From Chloroflexi bacterium HGW-Chloroflexi-10 (lineage in GTDB: Bacteria > Chloroflexota > Anaerolineae > Anaerolineales > Anaerolineaceae): a stretch of DNA of 44,429 bases. The notes beneath the pieces are model-generated. The model searched no databases. It saw only the letters and a list, made by a program, of their open reading frames with translations, and was not told where the DNA came from. The stretch spans positions 1-44,429 of the forward strand of contig PHBZ01000044.1 in the NCBI GenBank assembly GCA_002840755.1. The letters run 5' to 3'. This document shows, piece after piece, positions 1-8,066 of this stretch (its first letter is position 1; the number at the start of each line of letters is the position of its first letter). The position numbers were made by a program, and so were the translations under genes.

Positions 1-138
1 TGAAAACGAAGCAAAAACTAGGGCGGGAATTGCCCGAAGTAACGCCGGTGGAGAGGATGTAAGACCAGCCGTAAAAAGCTGGCAACCCTCGTTGAAGTCG
101 GAAGAAGCCGCTTGGTCTTTAGCCTAGCGGTGATTCAC
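1..138 (+). mobile_element. IS200/IS605-type TnpB element, right end (copy A, truncated by window start)
   Basis: The first 138 bases match the reverse complement of the last bases of the window (44269 to about 44405) with about 7 mismatches, and the two copies diverge immediately after the shared terminal TTCAC. That divergence fixes the right end of the element at base 138. The segment carries the last codons of tnpB followed by a short hairpin, the arrangement known for IS200/IS605-type elements, where the tnpB 3' end overlaps the omega-RNA. The rest of the element lies outside the window. No tnpA is visible. Confidence 0.85.
2..127 (+). CDS. tnpB: TnpB (RNA-guided nuclease) C-terminal fragment, 5' partial
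   Basis: An open frame of 41 codons enters from the window edge and stops at the TAG at 125-127. The translation carries a TKARAGIA-like tail (residues read TRAGIARSNAGGE) and is nearly the same as that of copy B at the other end of the window. TnpB is the RuvC-like, omega-RNA-guided nuclease of IS200/IS605 and IS1341-type elements. Only the tail behind the nuclease core is present here, so activity cannot be judged. The stop codon lies inside the 3' arm of the omega-RNA hairpin. Confidence 0.8.
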   Translation, partial: ENEAKTRAGIARSNAGGEDVRPAVKSWQPSLKSEEAAWSLA

Positions 139-154
139 TTCATGTGACTTAATA
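60..154 (+). ncRNA. omega-RNA 3' end with adjoining guide (copy A)
   Basis: A hairpin has arms at 108-115 and 123-130 around a 7-base loop, followed by the element end at 138. In the TnpB family the omega-RNA scaffold ends at the element right end and the next 16 or so bases act as guide; here that would be 139-154 (TTCATGTGACTTAATA). The hairpin in this copy has one T-T mismatch that is a T-A pair in copy B. The 5' boundary given is approximate. Confidence 0.6.
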
Positions 155-245
155 TAAAAACAACCGATCTATTAAAAAAAAAGATCACAACGATTTGGCA
201 AAATAAATAATATTTAAATACATATAAATAAAATTGATAAATGTA

Positions 246-276
246 TTGACAAAACTAAATTTAATGTTAGACTATA
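246..276 (+). promoter_or_regulatory. candidate sigma-A promoter for the gene at 307
   Basis: A perfect -35 box TTGACA lies at 246-251 in a very AT-rich stretch. The -10 box is less certain: TAGACT at 268-273 (16-base spacer) or ACTATA at 271-276 (19-base spacer). A Shine-Dalgarno GGAGTGA follows at 296-302, before the ATG at 307. Confidence 0.5.
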
Positions 277-306
277 TTTAGAATTTAATTACAGTGGAGT
301 GATTTA

Positions 307-1443
307 ATGGAAAAAAAGAATTTTCGCGGAATTGATGAGGTTCGCATAACCAGTTGGAAGAACGTTTATATACGCTCTTGGGATCGTGAAGATAGTGAAA
401 TCCGATATTCACAGAGTAGTGATTTCGAGGATCGATTGGAAGGATCTTGCTTATCGATTTTCAGTAAGAGAAATTTATTAATTTCTATACCGGCAACAGT
501 AAAAGTTGTAATCCAATCTGTAAGTGGAAATTGTGAAATTCTCAACGGTTTTCAGGAAGTTGTAATAAATAAGGTGGATGGCAATCTGGAAATTGAGCAG
601 ACTAATTCGGTTTCTGTTGATAAGGTTGGTGGAAATGTTCGTGTTGGGAAAATTAAAGATAATGGGCATTTTGTTAATATTGGCGGTAATATCAAATTGA
701 ATAGTGGCGGAAGTTTATTGCAACTTGAGCATGTTGGTGGCAATCTGACTGCGACCAGTGAACAATTGGCGATTAATGGTAAAGTAGGTGGAAATGCAAA
801 ACTCAATATAAAATCACTGCTTGACCAGGAAAGTAAATTGTTTGCCGGAGGGAACCTAAAACTAAGTTTTAGTGGTTCACCAGACATGGAATTGATAGCT
901 TCATCCGGTGGATTAATAAAAGTGGAATTGAATGGCGAAGTTGAAAAGACCTCCGGAAAAATTTTTAAACGTACATTTGGGACAGGCTTAAAAAAATTAG
1001 AAGTCCGAGCGGGAGGAAATATAAAAATATCGAGTGAAGCCTGGGATGAAGAATTGGAAATGAATTTCATGGAAAGCAGCGAATCTCACTGGGATGATTT
1101 GGAGAGGCAGGTTGAAATGCGCGTTGAAAATGACTTCGGCATTAACTTTACCGGTTTATTTGATCTGGAACGACAAATAGGCAATGAGGTTCAATCCAGG
1201 ACCCGAAAGGCCGAAGAACGAATTCAACAGGCGATGGAAAAAATAAACAGGAAAGTCGGTTTCTCCAATGGATTCAATGTCTCTGAAGATCTCCCAAATC
1301 AGGGAAGTTCTTCAGTAACCAATCAAAAACAAAGTACAGGTGTGTCTGATGAAGAACGAATGCTGATCTTAAAAATGCTTCAAGAAAAGAAAATTACAGC
1401 TGAAGAAGCTGACCGCTTATTGGAAGCCCTGGAACTCTCTTGA
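307..1443 (+). CDS. beta-helical YvlB/DUF4097-like protein with C-terminal SHOCT-like domain
   Basis: This is a 378-residue protein of unknown exact role. Residues of about 70-250 are built from short beta-strand repeats rich in GGN and GNL/GNV turns (VGGN, VDGN, IGGN), suggesting a right-handed beta-helix as in DUF4097 or bactofilin-like proteins. About residues 255-320 are charged and helical. The last 30 residues (DEERMLILKMLQEKKITAEEAD) match the short helical SHOCT-like domain of YvlB/LiaX-type envelope-stress proteins. No signal peptide or membrane segment is visible, so it is probably cytoplasmic or peripheral. Start supported by GGAGTGA five bases upstream. The next gene carries the same kind of domain at its N-terminus, so the two probably act together. 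Function by family analogy only. Confidence 0.7.
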   Translation: MEKKNFRGIDEVRITSWKNVYIRSWDREDSEIRYSQSSDFEDRLEGSCLSIFSKRNLLISIPATVKVVIQSVSGNCEILNGFQEVVINKVDGNLEIEQTNSVSVDKVGGNVRVGKIKDNGHFVNIGGNIKLNSGGSLLQLEHVGGNLTATSEQLAINGKVGGNAKLNIKSLLDQESKLFAGGNLKLSFSGSPDMELIASSGGLIKVELNGEVEKTSGKIFKRTFGTGLKKLEVRAGGNIKISSEAWDEELEMNFMESSESHWDDLERQVEMRVENDFGINFTGLFDLERQIGNEVQSRTRKAEERIQQAMEKINRKVGFSNGFNVSEDLPNQGSSSVTNQKQSTGVSDEERMLILKMLQEKKITAEEADRLLEALELS

Positions 1444-1589
1444 TAGTCGTGTTTGTCGTCGTTTCTATAAGATGTGGTATGGTAAACCGGAAATCATATA
1501 AGCGGTAATAATCTGCTTCCATGATTTCCAAATCCTTTCTTATTTATATGAAGAGTACATTTTTCAAAGTTACCGAATAAAAGGATATT

Positions 1590-2216
1590 ATGACAACTGA
1601 ACTACAGCGAATAGAAATTCTTAAAAAAGTAGAAAAGGGAGAATTATCTCTTGAAGTTGCGGCACGTTTATTAGGCGAAGTTGATCAGCAGCTTTATCAA
1701 CCAATTGATATCACCCCAGTGAGTTTAATTGAAGAACCTGAAATAAATGATGAATCTTCTGGAGAAACACACAAAAAACCAGAATGGGCTTTTGTTTTTT
1801 GGCTGGTACCTATGATGTTCGGAATCATGTTGACCAGTTTCTCCTCAGCCTGGTTGTATGAAAGTTATCAGGCGGTTGGCTTAGGATTTCGTTTTTGGCT
1901 TACCTGGATACCGTTTCTTATAGGTGTGTTTTTAATCTACCTGGGCTGGACATTGCAGCGTGCCCGTTGGATACATATTCATATTCGTCAACCGAAAGGC
2001 GAATCACCTGAAAGAATAGTTCTTGGTTTTCCTCTACCATTTCAGTTGATAGGGATTGTTTTTCATTTGTTTCAACATAAATTGCCTCTATCAGCCAGAA
2101 ATACAGATATTGTAGGGATGATCAATGCAATAGACGATAATATTAAGAAGGATGATCCAATTTATGTGCACGTAGATGATAAAGATGGAACAAAGGTCGA
2201 AATATATATCGGATAA
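1590..2216 (+). CDS. membrane protein with N-terminal SHOCT-like domain
   Basis: This 208-residue protein starts with a helical segment (RIEILKKVEKGELSLEVAAR, residues 7-26) that resembles the SHOCT-like domain at the C-terminus of the preceding protein. Two hydrophobic segments follow (about residues 68-90 and 102-125), then a charged C-terminal half without further clear membrane spans, containing HIHIRQPKGESPE near residue 130 and ending in a beta-rich VDDKDGTKVEIYIG. AAAGGA upstream of the ATG is a weak Shine-Dalgarno sequence. The 146-base gap to the previous gene could hold its own promoter. It is likely the membrane partner of the upstream beta-helical protein. No specific function recognised. 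Confidence 0.65.
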   Translation: MTTELQRIEILKKVEKGELSLEVAARLLGEVDQQLYQPIDITPVSLIEEPEINDESSGETHKKPEWAFVFWLVPMMFGIMLTSFSSAWLYESYQAVGLGFRFWLTWIPFLIGVFLIYLGWTLQRARWIHIHIRQPKGESPERIVLGFPLPFQLIGIVFHLFQHKLPLSARNTDIVGMINAIDDNIKKDDPIYVHVDDKDGTKVEIYIG

Positions 2217-2346
2217 ATTTATTATTTTGAAGGAAGGTTAATTTTTTAAGTTGCGCATTTGAGAGAAATCCACTTTTTTATTGAGTTTAATTCGATTGAT
2301 TTGAATAAAAATTTTTTATACCTGTGACACCTGAAAAAATTAAGGG

Positions 2347-2374
2347 TTGGAAATAAAAAAGGGTTCGTTATAAT
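2347..2374 (+). promoter_or_regulatory. promoter giving a leaderless transcript (2381)
   Basis: TTGGAA at 2347-2352 and a perfect TATAAT at 2369-2374 are separated by 16 bases. Only six bases separate the -10 box from the ATG at 2381, so transcription should start at or next to the start codon. No Shine-Dalgarno sequence precedes it. Confidence 0.7.
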
Positions 2375-2380
2375 AAGAAC

Positions 2381-2524
2381 ATGGAAAGAAGAAAAGTTCG
2401 TTATGTTTTTGCTATTTTGCTATTAATAGCTTCAATAATTCTTTTATTTCTTTCGTACCGTCCAATTCCAATCCAGCACCATAAAGTGCCTATGCCCTCT
2501 ATTGAATTGCCTTGGGTAGAATAA
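2381..2524 (+). CDS. small single-span membrane protein (47 residues), leaderless
   Basis: This short open frame encodes a 47-residue protein: a basic start (MERRKVRY), one hydrophobic helix at about residues 8-26, and a proline-rich tail (RPIPIQHHK, then PMPSIELPWVE). It ends 25 bases before the lipoprotein gene at 2550, so the two are probably co-transcribed. The strong promoter whose -10 box lies six bases upstream of the ATG supports a real, leaderless gene. I recognise no family. Positive-inside topology would leave the tail outside the membrane. It is too short to be certain from sequence alone. Confidence 0.55.
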   Translation: MERRKVRYVFAILLLIASIILLFLSYRPIPIQHHKVPMPSIELPWVE

Positions 2525-2549
2525 TTCTTAAGAATCCCAGAAGGAAAAA

Positions 2550-3278
2550 ATGAATTTACGGCGCGTTGGAAAAACCTTCATCGTTTGCGTAAGTATAATT
2601 CTTTCAACTGGTTGCGCTTCTGCAGCGGCAGTTTCTATAACACCACCTGCTCCTTCTGAGCCACAACCGCAGGAAACCGTTGTGGTTAATACCCCAGCTC
2701 CTCCGGAAACAACAATTCTTTACGAACAACGCTTGATTAGCCTTGAGTGGCCTGAAAAAATTCGGTTAGGTGATTCCGATAGAATTCAAGTGACTTTGGA
2801 AGTAGATGAATTTGGAAATATTACACCTACAGCAATATATGAAGAAAATCAAATTACTGGTGAACCTATCCTGATCCCGGATTTGTATGAAGCATATTAT
2901 CTGAATATAGAAGCACGGTTGGACATGGCGGGTATTAAAATATATCCCGCCGGTACTACCAGTGTGAATATGCAAAAGGGAAAGACAGTTCGTTTATTTT
3001 GGAGTATCAGCCCCAAACAGACCGGATACTTTCGGGGAACGATCTGGGTCTACATCAATATGATTCCAAAAGAGGGAGGTGGTCCGGTTATTCAGGAAGT
3101 ATTAATTTCCAAACCTATTGAAATAAAAGGGGTCAGTGTATTGGGTATGCCTGCTAATGTAACCCGGTGGGTGGGTTTTATCGGTGCAACTACGAGTGGA
3201 TTTTTAGGTTTGCCTTTTATAGAGACACTTTTCGGGTGGTTATTTCGCAAATTGGTAAAAAGATATAAAAAAGAGTAA
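2550..3278 (+). CDS. putative lipoprotein with C-terminal membrane segment
   Basis: This 242-residue protein has a lipoprotein signal peptide with lipobox LSTGC (Cys22), followed by a proline-rich linker (PPAPSEPQPQE) and a beta-rich extracytoplasmic region of about 140 residues. Near the end is a hydrophobic segment (about residues 205-228) followed by a basic tail, RKLVKRYKKE. The protein thus appears held to the membrane at both ends, with the last residues inside the cell. AGAAGGA precedes the ATG. It lies directly behind the small membrane protein at 2381, likely in one transcript. No family recognised. Confidence 0.65.
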   Translation: MNLRRVGKTFIVCVSIILSTGCASAAAVSITPPAPSEPQPQETVVVNTPAPPETTILYEQRLISLEWPEKIRLGDSDRIQVTLEVDEFGNITPTAIYEENQITGEPILIPDLYEAYYLNIEARLDMAGIKIYPAGTTSVNMQKGKTVRLFWSISPKQTGYFRGTIWVYINMIPKEGGGPVIQEVLISKPIEIKGVSVLGMPANVTRWVGFIGATTSGFLGLPFIETLFGWLFRKLVKRYKKE

Positions 3279-3310
3279 TCAATAAGGATTTGGAAACAGA
3301 GTTCGAAAAA

Positions 3311-3340
3311 TTCGCCTAATTAGACCTATTATGATAAAAT
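3311..3340 (+). promoter_or_regulatory. candidate promoter of the nuo operon
   Basis: TAAAAT at 3335-3340 is a fair -10 box; TTCGCC at 3311-3316 with an 18-base spacer is a weak -35. The leader of about 60 bases contains a short ATTCTT/AAGAAT inverted repeat before the AAAAAGGAG ribosome binding site of nuoA. Confidence 0.35.
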
Positions 3341-3404
3341 ATTTTCACACACGGGCGGGTAATTCTTTTTTAAGAATGTCCGACTACTCTAAAAAGGAGA
3401 ATAT

Positions 3405-3761
3405 ATGCTGAGTCAATGGTTGTATATCGGCATTTTTTTAGGAGTATCTTTATTTTTGCCGGCGGTGGCCATCCTTTTAGCCAGAATCCTTTCTCCAAAA
3501 AAACCAAACAAAATCAAGAATTCTGTTTATGAATGTGGTATAGAAACATACCAAGACACCTGGATTCAATTCAGAATCCAATATTATTTATACGCTTTGG
3601 TTTTTTTAATTTTTGATGTCGAAACGGTTTTCTTATTCCCATTTGCAGTGGCATATAACCAATTAGGTTTGTTTGCTGTCATTGAAGCCGTTGTTTTTAT
3701 CCTGATCCTTTTGGGCGGATACTTGTATATATGGAAAAAGGGTGCTTTAATCTGGCGCTAA
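3405..3761 (+). CDS. nuoA: NADH-quinone oxidoreductase subunit A
   Basis: This 118-residue, three-span membrane protein is NuoA, which sits at the junction between membrane arm and peripheral arm of complex I. The family signature YECGIE is present near residue 43 and the acidic motif FDVETVFLFP near residue 72. Length is normal. It opens a run of eight nuo genes, with an AAGGAG site before the ATG. Unusually, nuoB, nuoC and nuoD do not follow; nuoH comes next, 17 bases downstream. Confidence 0.95.
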   Translation: MLSQWLYIGIFLGVSLFLPAVAILLARILSPKKPNKIKNSVYECGIETYQDTWIQFRIQYYLYALVFLIFDVETVFLFPFAVAYNQLGLFAVIEAVVFILILLGGYLYIWKKGALIWR

Positions 3762-3778
3762 TTTGAGGAGAATCCAGA

Positions 3779-5011
3779 ATGGAATTTTTTGAATTCTTAC
3801 GTGATCCAGTTACATATATTGCCGAGTGGCTCTCTAGTATCTTGATTGGTTGGGGAGTTGCACCTGAGTGGGTGACTTTTATCCTTTTTAGTATTGGTGC
3901 TGCGATTTTAGGAACTGTAGCCCTTCTGCTTACTTTGTTATTGATTTGGGCCGAACGAAAAATTATTGGTCGTATGCAAGACAGGTTTGGACCTAATCGC
4001 GTAGGACCATGGGGGATTTTCCAATCTGTTGCAGATATGGTTAAAATATTTATCAAGGAACATATCATTCCTGATGGCGTGGATCCAATTCCCTTTCACC
4101 TAGCCCCGATCATCGTGGTGTCTTCAGTATTATTAGTATGGTCCGTAATTCCATTTTCAGAGAGCCTAATGGGATCCAATTTGAATGTAGCCGTGCTATT
4201 CATCCTGGCCGTCGGAGGTGTCGGTGAAATTGGTATTATGATGGCAGGCTGGGGCTCCAATAATAAATATGCCTTGCTTTCGGCATTTCGTGCTTCTGCT
4301 CAAATGATCTCTTATGAGGTACCGATGGCGATTACTTTATTGATTCCGGTAATGTTATCCGGTTCAATGGCTATGGGTGATATTGTGAAAGCACAGACAG
4401 TTCCATATTTCTTCATAATGCCTTTGGCAGCAATAATTTTTTTTGTGGCATCTATCGCAGAAAATGGACGTGCACCATTTGATCTGGCTGAGGCAGAATC
4501 TGAACTGGTCGCTGGATTTAACACGGAATATTCAGGTCTGAAATTCGGGATGTTTTATGTGGCTGATTTTTTAAGGGCATTTACTTCTGCGTTAATTTTT
4601 GCTTCCATATTTTTGGGCGGTTGGCAAGGTCCCGGAGCCGAAGCTTTCCCGATTTTAGGTGGTTTTTATCTGGTATTGAAGTCGTTAATTGTATGGTTCG
4701 CAGGGGTTTGGATCCGAGGCACATTACCTCGTTTTCGAATTGATCAAATGATGGATATAAACTGGAAATTTTTAACCCCATTGTCTTTGGTCCTATTATT
4801 AATATTGGTTTTTGTACAAAAACTTCTGATGAATACCATGCCGTTTATACAGATGTCTGTAATGTTAGGGATCAATCTAATATTGATGTTTATCGCATAT
4901 CGCACATTGTCGCATGAAGCCGGAAAATTATCCGTTGAGGAAATTGGTTCTCGGAGTCGGCCTTTGGCTAAACCGGATAATGTTTTCATACAATCCAGTA
5001 ATGGAGGATGA
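3779..5011 (+). CDS. nuoH: NADH-quinone oxidoreductase subunit H
   Basis: This 410-residue membrane protein is NuoH, which forms the quinone-binding cavity together with NuoB and NuoD. Hallmarks are AERKIIGRMQDRFGPNRVGP near residue 60 and ENGRAPFDLAEAESELVAGF near residue 225, the conserved quinone-site loop with its acidic residues. It is longer than the usual 330-380 residues because of a polar C-terminal tail. A GAGGAG site precedes the ATG. nuoJ begins one base after the stop, so the genes are translationally coupled. The normally adjacent nuoI is missing. Confidence 0.95.
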   Translation: MEFFEFLRDPVTYIAEWLSSILIGWGVAPEWVTFILFSIGAAILGTVALLLTLLLIWAERKIIGRMQDRFGPNRVGPWGIFQSVADMVKIFIKEHIIPDGVDPIPFHLAPIIVVSSVLLVWSVIPFSESLMGSNLNVAVLFILAVGGVGEIGIMMAGWGSNNKYALLSAFRASAQMISYEVPMAITLLIPVMLSGSMAMGDIVKAQTVPYFFIMPLAAIIFFVASIAENGRAPFDLAEAESELVAGFNTEYSGLKFGMFYVADFLRAFTSALIFASIFLGGWQGPGAEAFPILGGFYLVLKSLIVWFAGVWIRGTLPRFRIDQMMDINWKFLTPLSLVLLLILVFVQKLLMNTMPFIQMSVMLGINLILMFIAYRTLSHEAGKLSVEEIGSRSRPLAKPDNVFIQSSNGG

Positions 5012-5012
5012 A

Positions 5013-5537
5013 ATGACGATAACAGAGTTATTATTCCTGGTGGTTGCGGCAGTAACATTATTTTCCGCTGTTATGGTCGTTAGTTTGCGTAAATTGTTTC
5101 ATTCAGCTTTATGGTTGGTTATGGCTTTATTAGGCGTGGCTTCACTTTTTGCTATGTTGGAAGCCAGTTTTTTTGCAGCAGTTCAGTTACTTGTATATAT
5201 AGGGGCTATTGCCATTCTTTTAATATTTGCAGTAATGCTCACCAGGAATATTATGACTGATGATGATATTCAACATAATCGCTCCTGGGGTATTTCTCTG
5301 GTTCTGGTAGCAATTATTTTTGTTTTACTGGTAACCCAGATGTCGACCTGGAGTGGCTTTAATATCAGCTTAATTGGGTTAGAAATGCAGGGCCAGGAAA
5401 ACATCATTTTATTTGGAAAAGCATTGTTGGACCCCACAGGATTTGCCCTGCCTTTTGAATCTGCTTCTATTTTACTTCTCGCAGCCTTAATAGGTGGGGT
5501 TTATATAGCATTAGATCGGAAAGGGGACCAACCATGA
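5013..5537 (+). CDS. nuoJ: NADH-quinone oxidoreductase subunit J
   Basis: This 174-residue, five-span protein is NuoJ, whose third helix carries a pi-bulge thought to move during coupling. The family pattern is seen in LYVGAI-like LLVYIGAIAILLIFAVML near residue 60. I placed the start at 5013 because GGAGG at 5003-5007 sits at ideal distance and the protein then begins MTITELLFLV, typical of NuoJ; a longer frame is open upstream inside nuoH but would add an untypical leader. The stop overlaps the nuoK start by four bases (ATGA). Confidence 0.92.
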   Translation: MTITELLFLVVAAVTLFSAVMVVSLRKLFHSALWLVMALLGVASLFAMLEASFFAAVQLLVYIGAIAILLIFAVMLTRNIMTDDDIQHNRSWGISLVLVAIIFVLLVTQMSTWSGFNISLIGLEMQGQENIILFGKALLDPTGFALPFESASILLLAALIGGVYIALDRKGDQP

Positions 5538-5857
5538 CTATTCCACTCTCCTGGTATTTAATATTCTCAGCAATTCTTTTCCTGATTGGTTTGTTTGGTG
5601 CTTTAACGCGAAAAAATGCAGTTGCTATTTTAATGGGCGTTGAGTTAATGCTGAACGCAGTTAATGTCAACTTGTTGGCATTCTGGCATTACCATACACA
5701 AATTCGCGGAACATCTGATGTCAATGGTTTGGTTTTTTCAGCGATTGTTTTTATTGCAGCAGCTGCAGAAGCTGCGGTTGGCTTGGCGTTGATCATATCG
5801 GTTTATCGCCGGCGTAAAACGGTAGTCGTATCCGAATTAGACATGTTGAAAGGTTAA
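5534..5857 (+). CDS. nuoK: NADH-quinone oxidoreductase subunit K
   Basis: This 107-residue, three-span protein is NuoK, related to MrpC. It carries the conserved glutamates of helices 2 and 3 within MGVELMLNAVNVNLLAF (about residues 35-51) and AAAEAAVGLAL (about residues 76-86), which belong to the central charge axis of the membrane arm. Length is normal for the family. Its start overlaps the nuoJ stop by four bases and nuoL follows 14 bases later behind an AAGGAG site. Confidence 0.95.
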   Translation: MTIPLSWYLIFSAILFLIGLFGALTRKNAVAILMGVELMLNAVNVNLLAFWHYHTQIRGTSDVNGLVFSAIVFIAAAAEAAVGLALIISVYRRRKTVVVSELDMLKG

Positions 5858-5871
5858 GGAGAAAGACATCC

Positions 5872-8046
5872 ATGAATTATGAGATCCTTACCTGGTTAAT
5901 CCCTTTACCTCCGTTATTGGCATTTTTTCTGATCGTTTTATTGACAAATAAAAATAACCGGATCAGTCATAGCGTTGCAATTGTGGCTGCTGGAATTTCC
6001 TGGCTTTTAAGTATGCTGGTCTTTTTCTGGGCAATTGGAAAGAATGGCGTGCAAGAAAAAGCGTTAAGTAGTTCGATACCCTGGTTGCCAACTGCTGGGA
6101 CCTGGTTAGATATTGGTGTGGGATTGGATGCACTCACAATAATTACCCTCTTTTTTGTGGCCTGGACTGTATTTATGATTTTTATTTACAGTGTTGGTTA
6201 CCATAATTTCGGTCAACCAAAGGGCGATCACGACCATCCCGGTTTACCACCTCATGGGGCTACTTTAGAGGACGGAAAAGGCAATCAGCAGAAGGTTATG
6301 TCTATTGAGCCAATGTATGCTCGCTTTTTTGCTTTTATCAGTTTGTTTGCATTTGCCATGTTTGTGCTGGTTGTGAGCAATAATCTATTAACCCTATATA
6401 TTGGTTGGGAGATAATGGGTTTATGTTCTTATTTATTAATTGGCTTCTGGTATGCAAAACCATCAGCACGGGCCGCCGGCCAAAAAGCATTCTTGACCAC
6501 CAGGATTGGGGATGTCTTTATGTTGATTGGCCTAGTTTCTTTATATACACTGACAGGAAGTCTGCATTATGAAGTAATTTTCTCCGAAGAAGTTTTGCAT
6601 ATTTTGGCTACCACTATTTCACCAATATCAGGTTTATCCTGGGCAGGCTTAATAGGTATTCTGATATTCATTGGCGTAGTTGGAAAATCTTCTCAATTTC
6701 CCTTACATGTGTGGCTCCCGGATGCCATGGAAGGTCCGACACCTGTTTCAGCTATGATTCACGCAGCTACTATGGTTTCCGCTGGTGTGTACCTGGCACT
6801 TAGATTTTTCCCTATTCTCTCTGCTGGATGGGAGGGTGGACAAATCCTGACAGTGCCCATGTTAATTATGGCAGTCATTGGTTCGTTTACAGCATTATTT
6901 GCCGCAACCATAGCGGTTACTCAGCGTGATGTCAAAAGGGTTTTGGCGTATTCTACAATTTCCCAATTGGGATATATGATTGCAGCACTTGGCGTAGGTG
7001 CTTATACGGCGGCAGCTTTTCATTTATTGACTCATGCATTCTTCAAAGCATTATTGTTTCTGGGTTCCGGTTCGATTATCCATGGGATGGAGCATGGAGT
7101 ATTAACTACCGGAGAACACGTAGACCCACAGAATATGTTCAATATGGGCGGTTTACGGAAGAAAATGCCGGTTACCTTCATCACTTTCTTATTAGGTGGT
7201 CTGGCTTTAGCCGGATTTCCAATCATTACAGCGGGCTTTTGGTCCAAGGATGAAATTCTTTCCGGTGCATTTAATGGTGGATATCTATTAGTGTTTGTGG
7301 TCTTAGCAGCCGCGGCACTCTTGACTGCATTTTATACCATGCGTCAGATTACATTAGTATTTTTTGGAAAACCAAGAACTAAAGCAGCTGCGCATGCGCA
7401 TGAAAATCCATGGACAATGACTGGACCTCTTGTTGTACTGTCTTTCTTTGCTGTGGCAGCCGGGTGGATCGGTATACCAGAAGCTTTTCCGGTTTTTGGT
7501 GGAAAAATACCCAATTTGTTTGGAGAGTTTGTTGGTAGTATGCTCCACCAAGGAGGGCATGAAGCAACTGGGCATAGTGTTATTCCATTATTAACCTCGT
7601 TGGTTGTCAGCTTGGGCGGTTTAACTTTTGGGTATTTGATGTATCGATTTATTCATGATACAGTACGCGATCCTCAAGAATGGGCTTTGGGTAAGTTGTA
7701 TACCTTACTTGAGAATAAATATTATATTGATGAAATCTATCAGTTGATTTTCATTAAACCTGCGAAATGGCTAAGTAAACGAGTTGTTTACCAATGGATG
7801 GACAAGACTATCCTAGATGGTGGTCTGCATGGATTAGGTGCGTTCGGATTCTGGCTTGGAAATAAGTTTCGAAACTGGTTTGACCTTCCGGTTGTTAATA
7901 AGGGAGGTGATGCGCTCGCCTCAGGAACTCGTCATTTGGGTATGGATATGAAAATTACCCAATCTGGCCGAGTTCAGGACTACTTTATGTGGGCCTTAGG
8001 AATCTCTTTGTTGGGTATTGTCATCTTTTATTTGATTTTATTTTAG
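5872..8046 (+). CDS. nuoL: NADH-quinone oxidoreductase subunit L with extended lateral helix
   Basis: This 724-residue protein is NuoL, the distal antiporter-like subunit. Key charges are present: the glutamate of IGWE (E180) and the lysine of VGKSSQFPLHVWLPDA. It is about 110 residues longer than the E. coli protein. One excess is a histidine- and glycine-rich loop at residues 112-146. The other lies in the lateral helix region, residues about 619-705, before the last membrane span (706-724); by manual alignment this is about 30 residues longer than in E. coli or Thermus NuoL. A longer lateral helix is expected where it must span an additional antiporter subunit, which fits the second nuoM downstream. 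Confidence 0.93.
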   Translation: MNYEILTWLIPLPPLLAFFLIVLLTNKNNRISHSVAIVAAGISWLLSMLVFFWAIGKNGVQEKALSSSIPWLPTAGTWLDIGVGLDALTIITLFFVAWTVFMIFIYSVGYHNFGQPKGDHDHPGLPPHGATLEDGKGNQQKVMSIEPMYARFFAFISLFAFAMFVLVVSNNLLTLYIGWEIMGLCSYLLIGFWYAKPSARAAGQKAFLTTRIGDVFMLIGLVSLYTLTGSLHYEVIFSEEVLHILATTISPISGLSWAGLIGILIFIGVVGKSSQFPLHVWLPDAMEGPTPVSAMIHAATMVSAGVYLALRFFPILSAGWEGGQILTVPMLIMAVIGSFTALFAATIAVTQRDVKRVLAYSTISQLGYMIAALGVGAYTAAAFHLLTHAFFKALLFLGSGSIIHGMEHGVLTTGEHVDPQNMFNMGGLRKKMPVTFITFLLGGLALAGFPIITAGFWSKDEILSGAFNGGYLLVFVVLAAAALLTAFYTMRQITLVFFGKPRTKAAAHAHENPWTMTGPLVVLSFFAVAAGWIGIPEAFPVFGGKIPNLFGEFVGSMLHQGGHEATGHSVIPLLTSLVVSLGGLTFGYLMYRFIHDTVRDPQEWALGKLYTLLENKYYIDEIYQLIFIKPAKWLSKRVVYQWMDKTILDGGLHGLGAFGFWLGNKFRNWFDLPVVNKGGDALASGTRHLGMDMKITQSGRVQDYFMWALGISLLGIVIFYLILF

Positions 8047-8066
8047 AAATGGGGAGGACGATTTTA

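Noticed and set aside
552..1070. Minus-strand frame of 172 residues within the beta-helical protein gene
   Set aside because: It is a shadow of the plus-strand gene; its composition (many Pro, Ser, Phe) is that of reversed repeats and it has no ribosome binding site.
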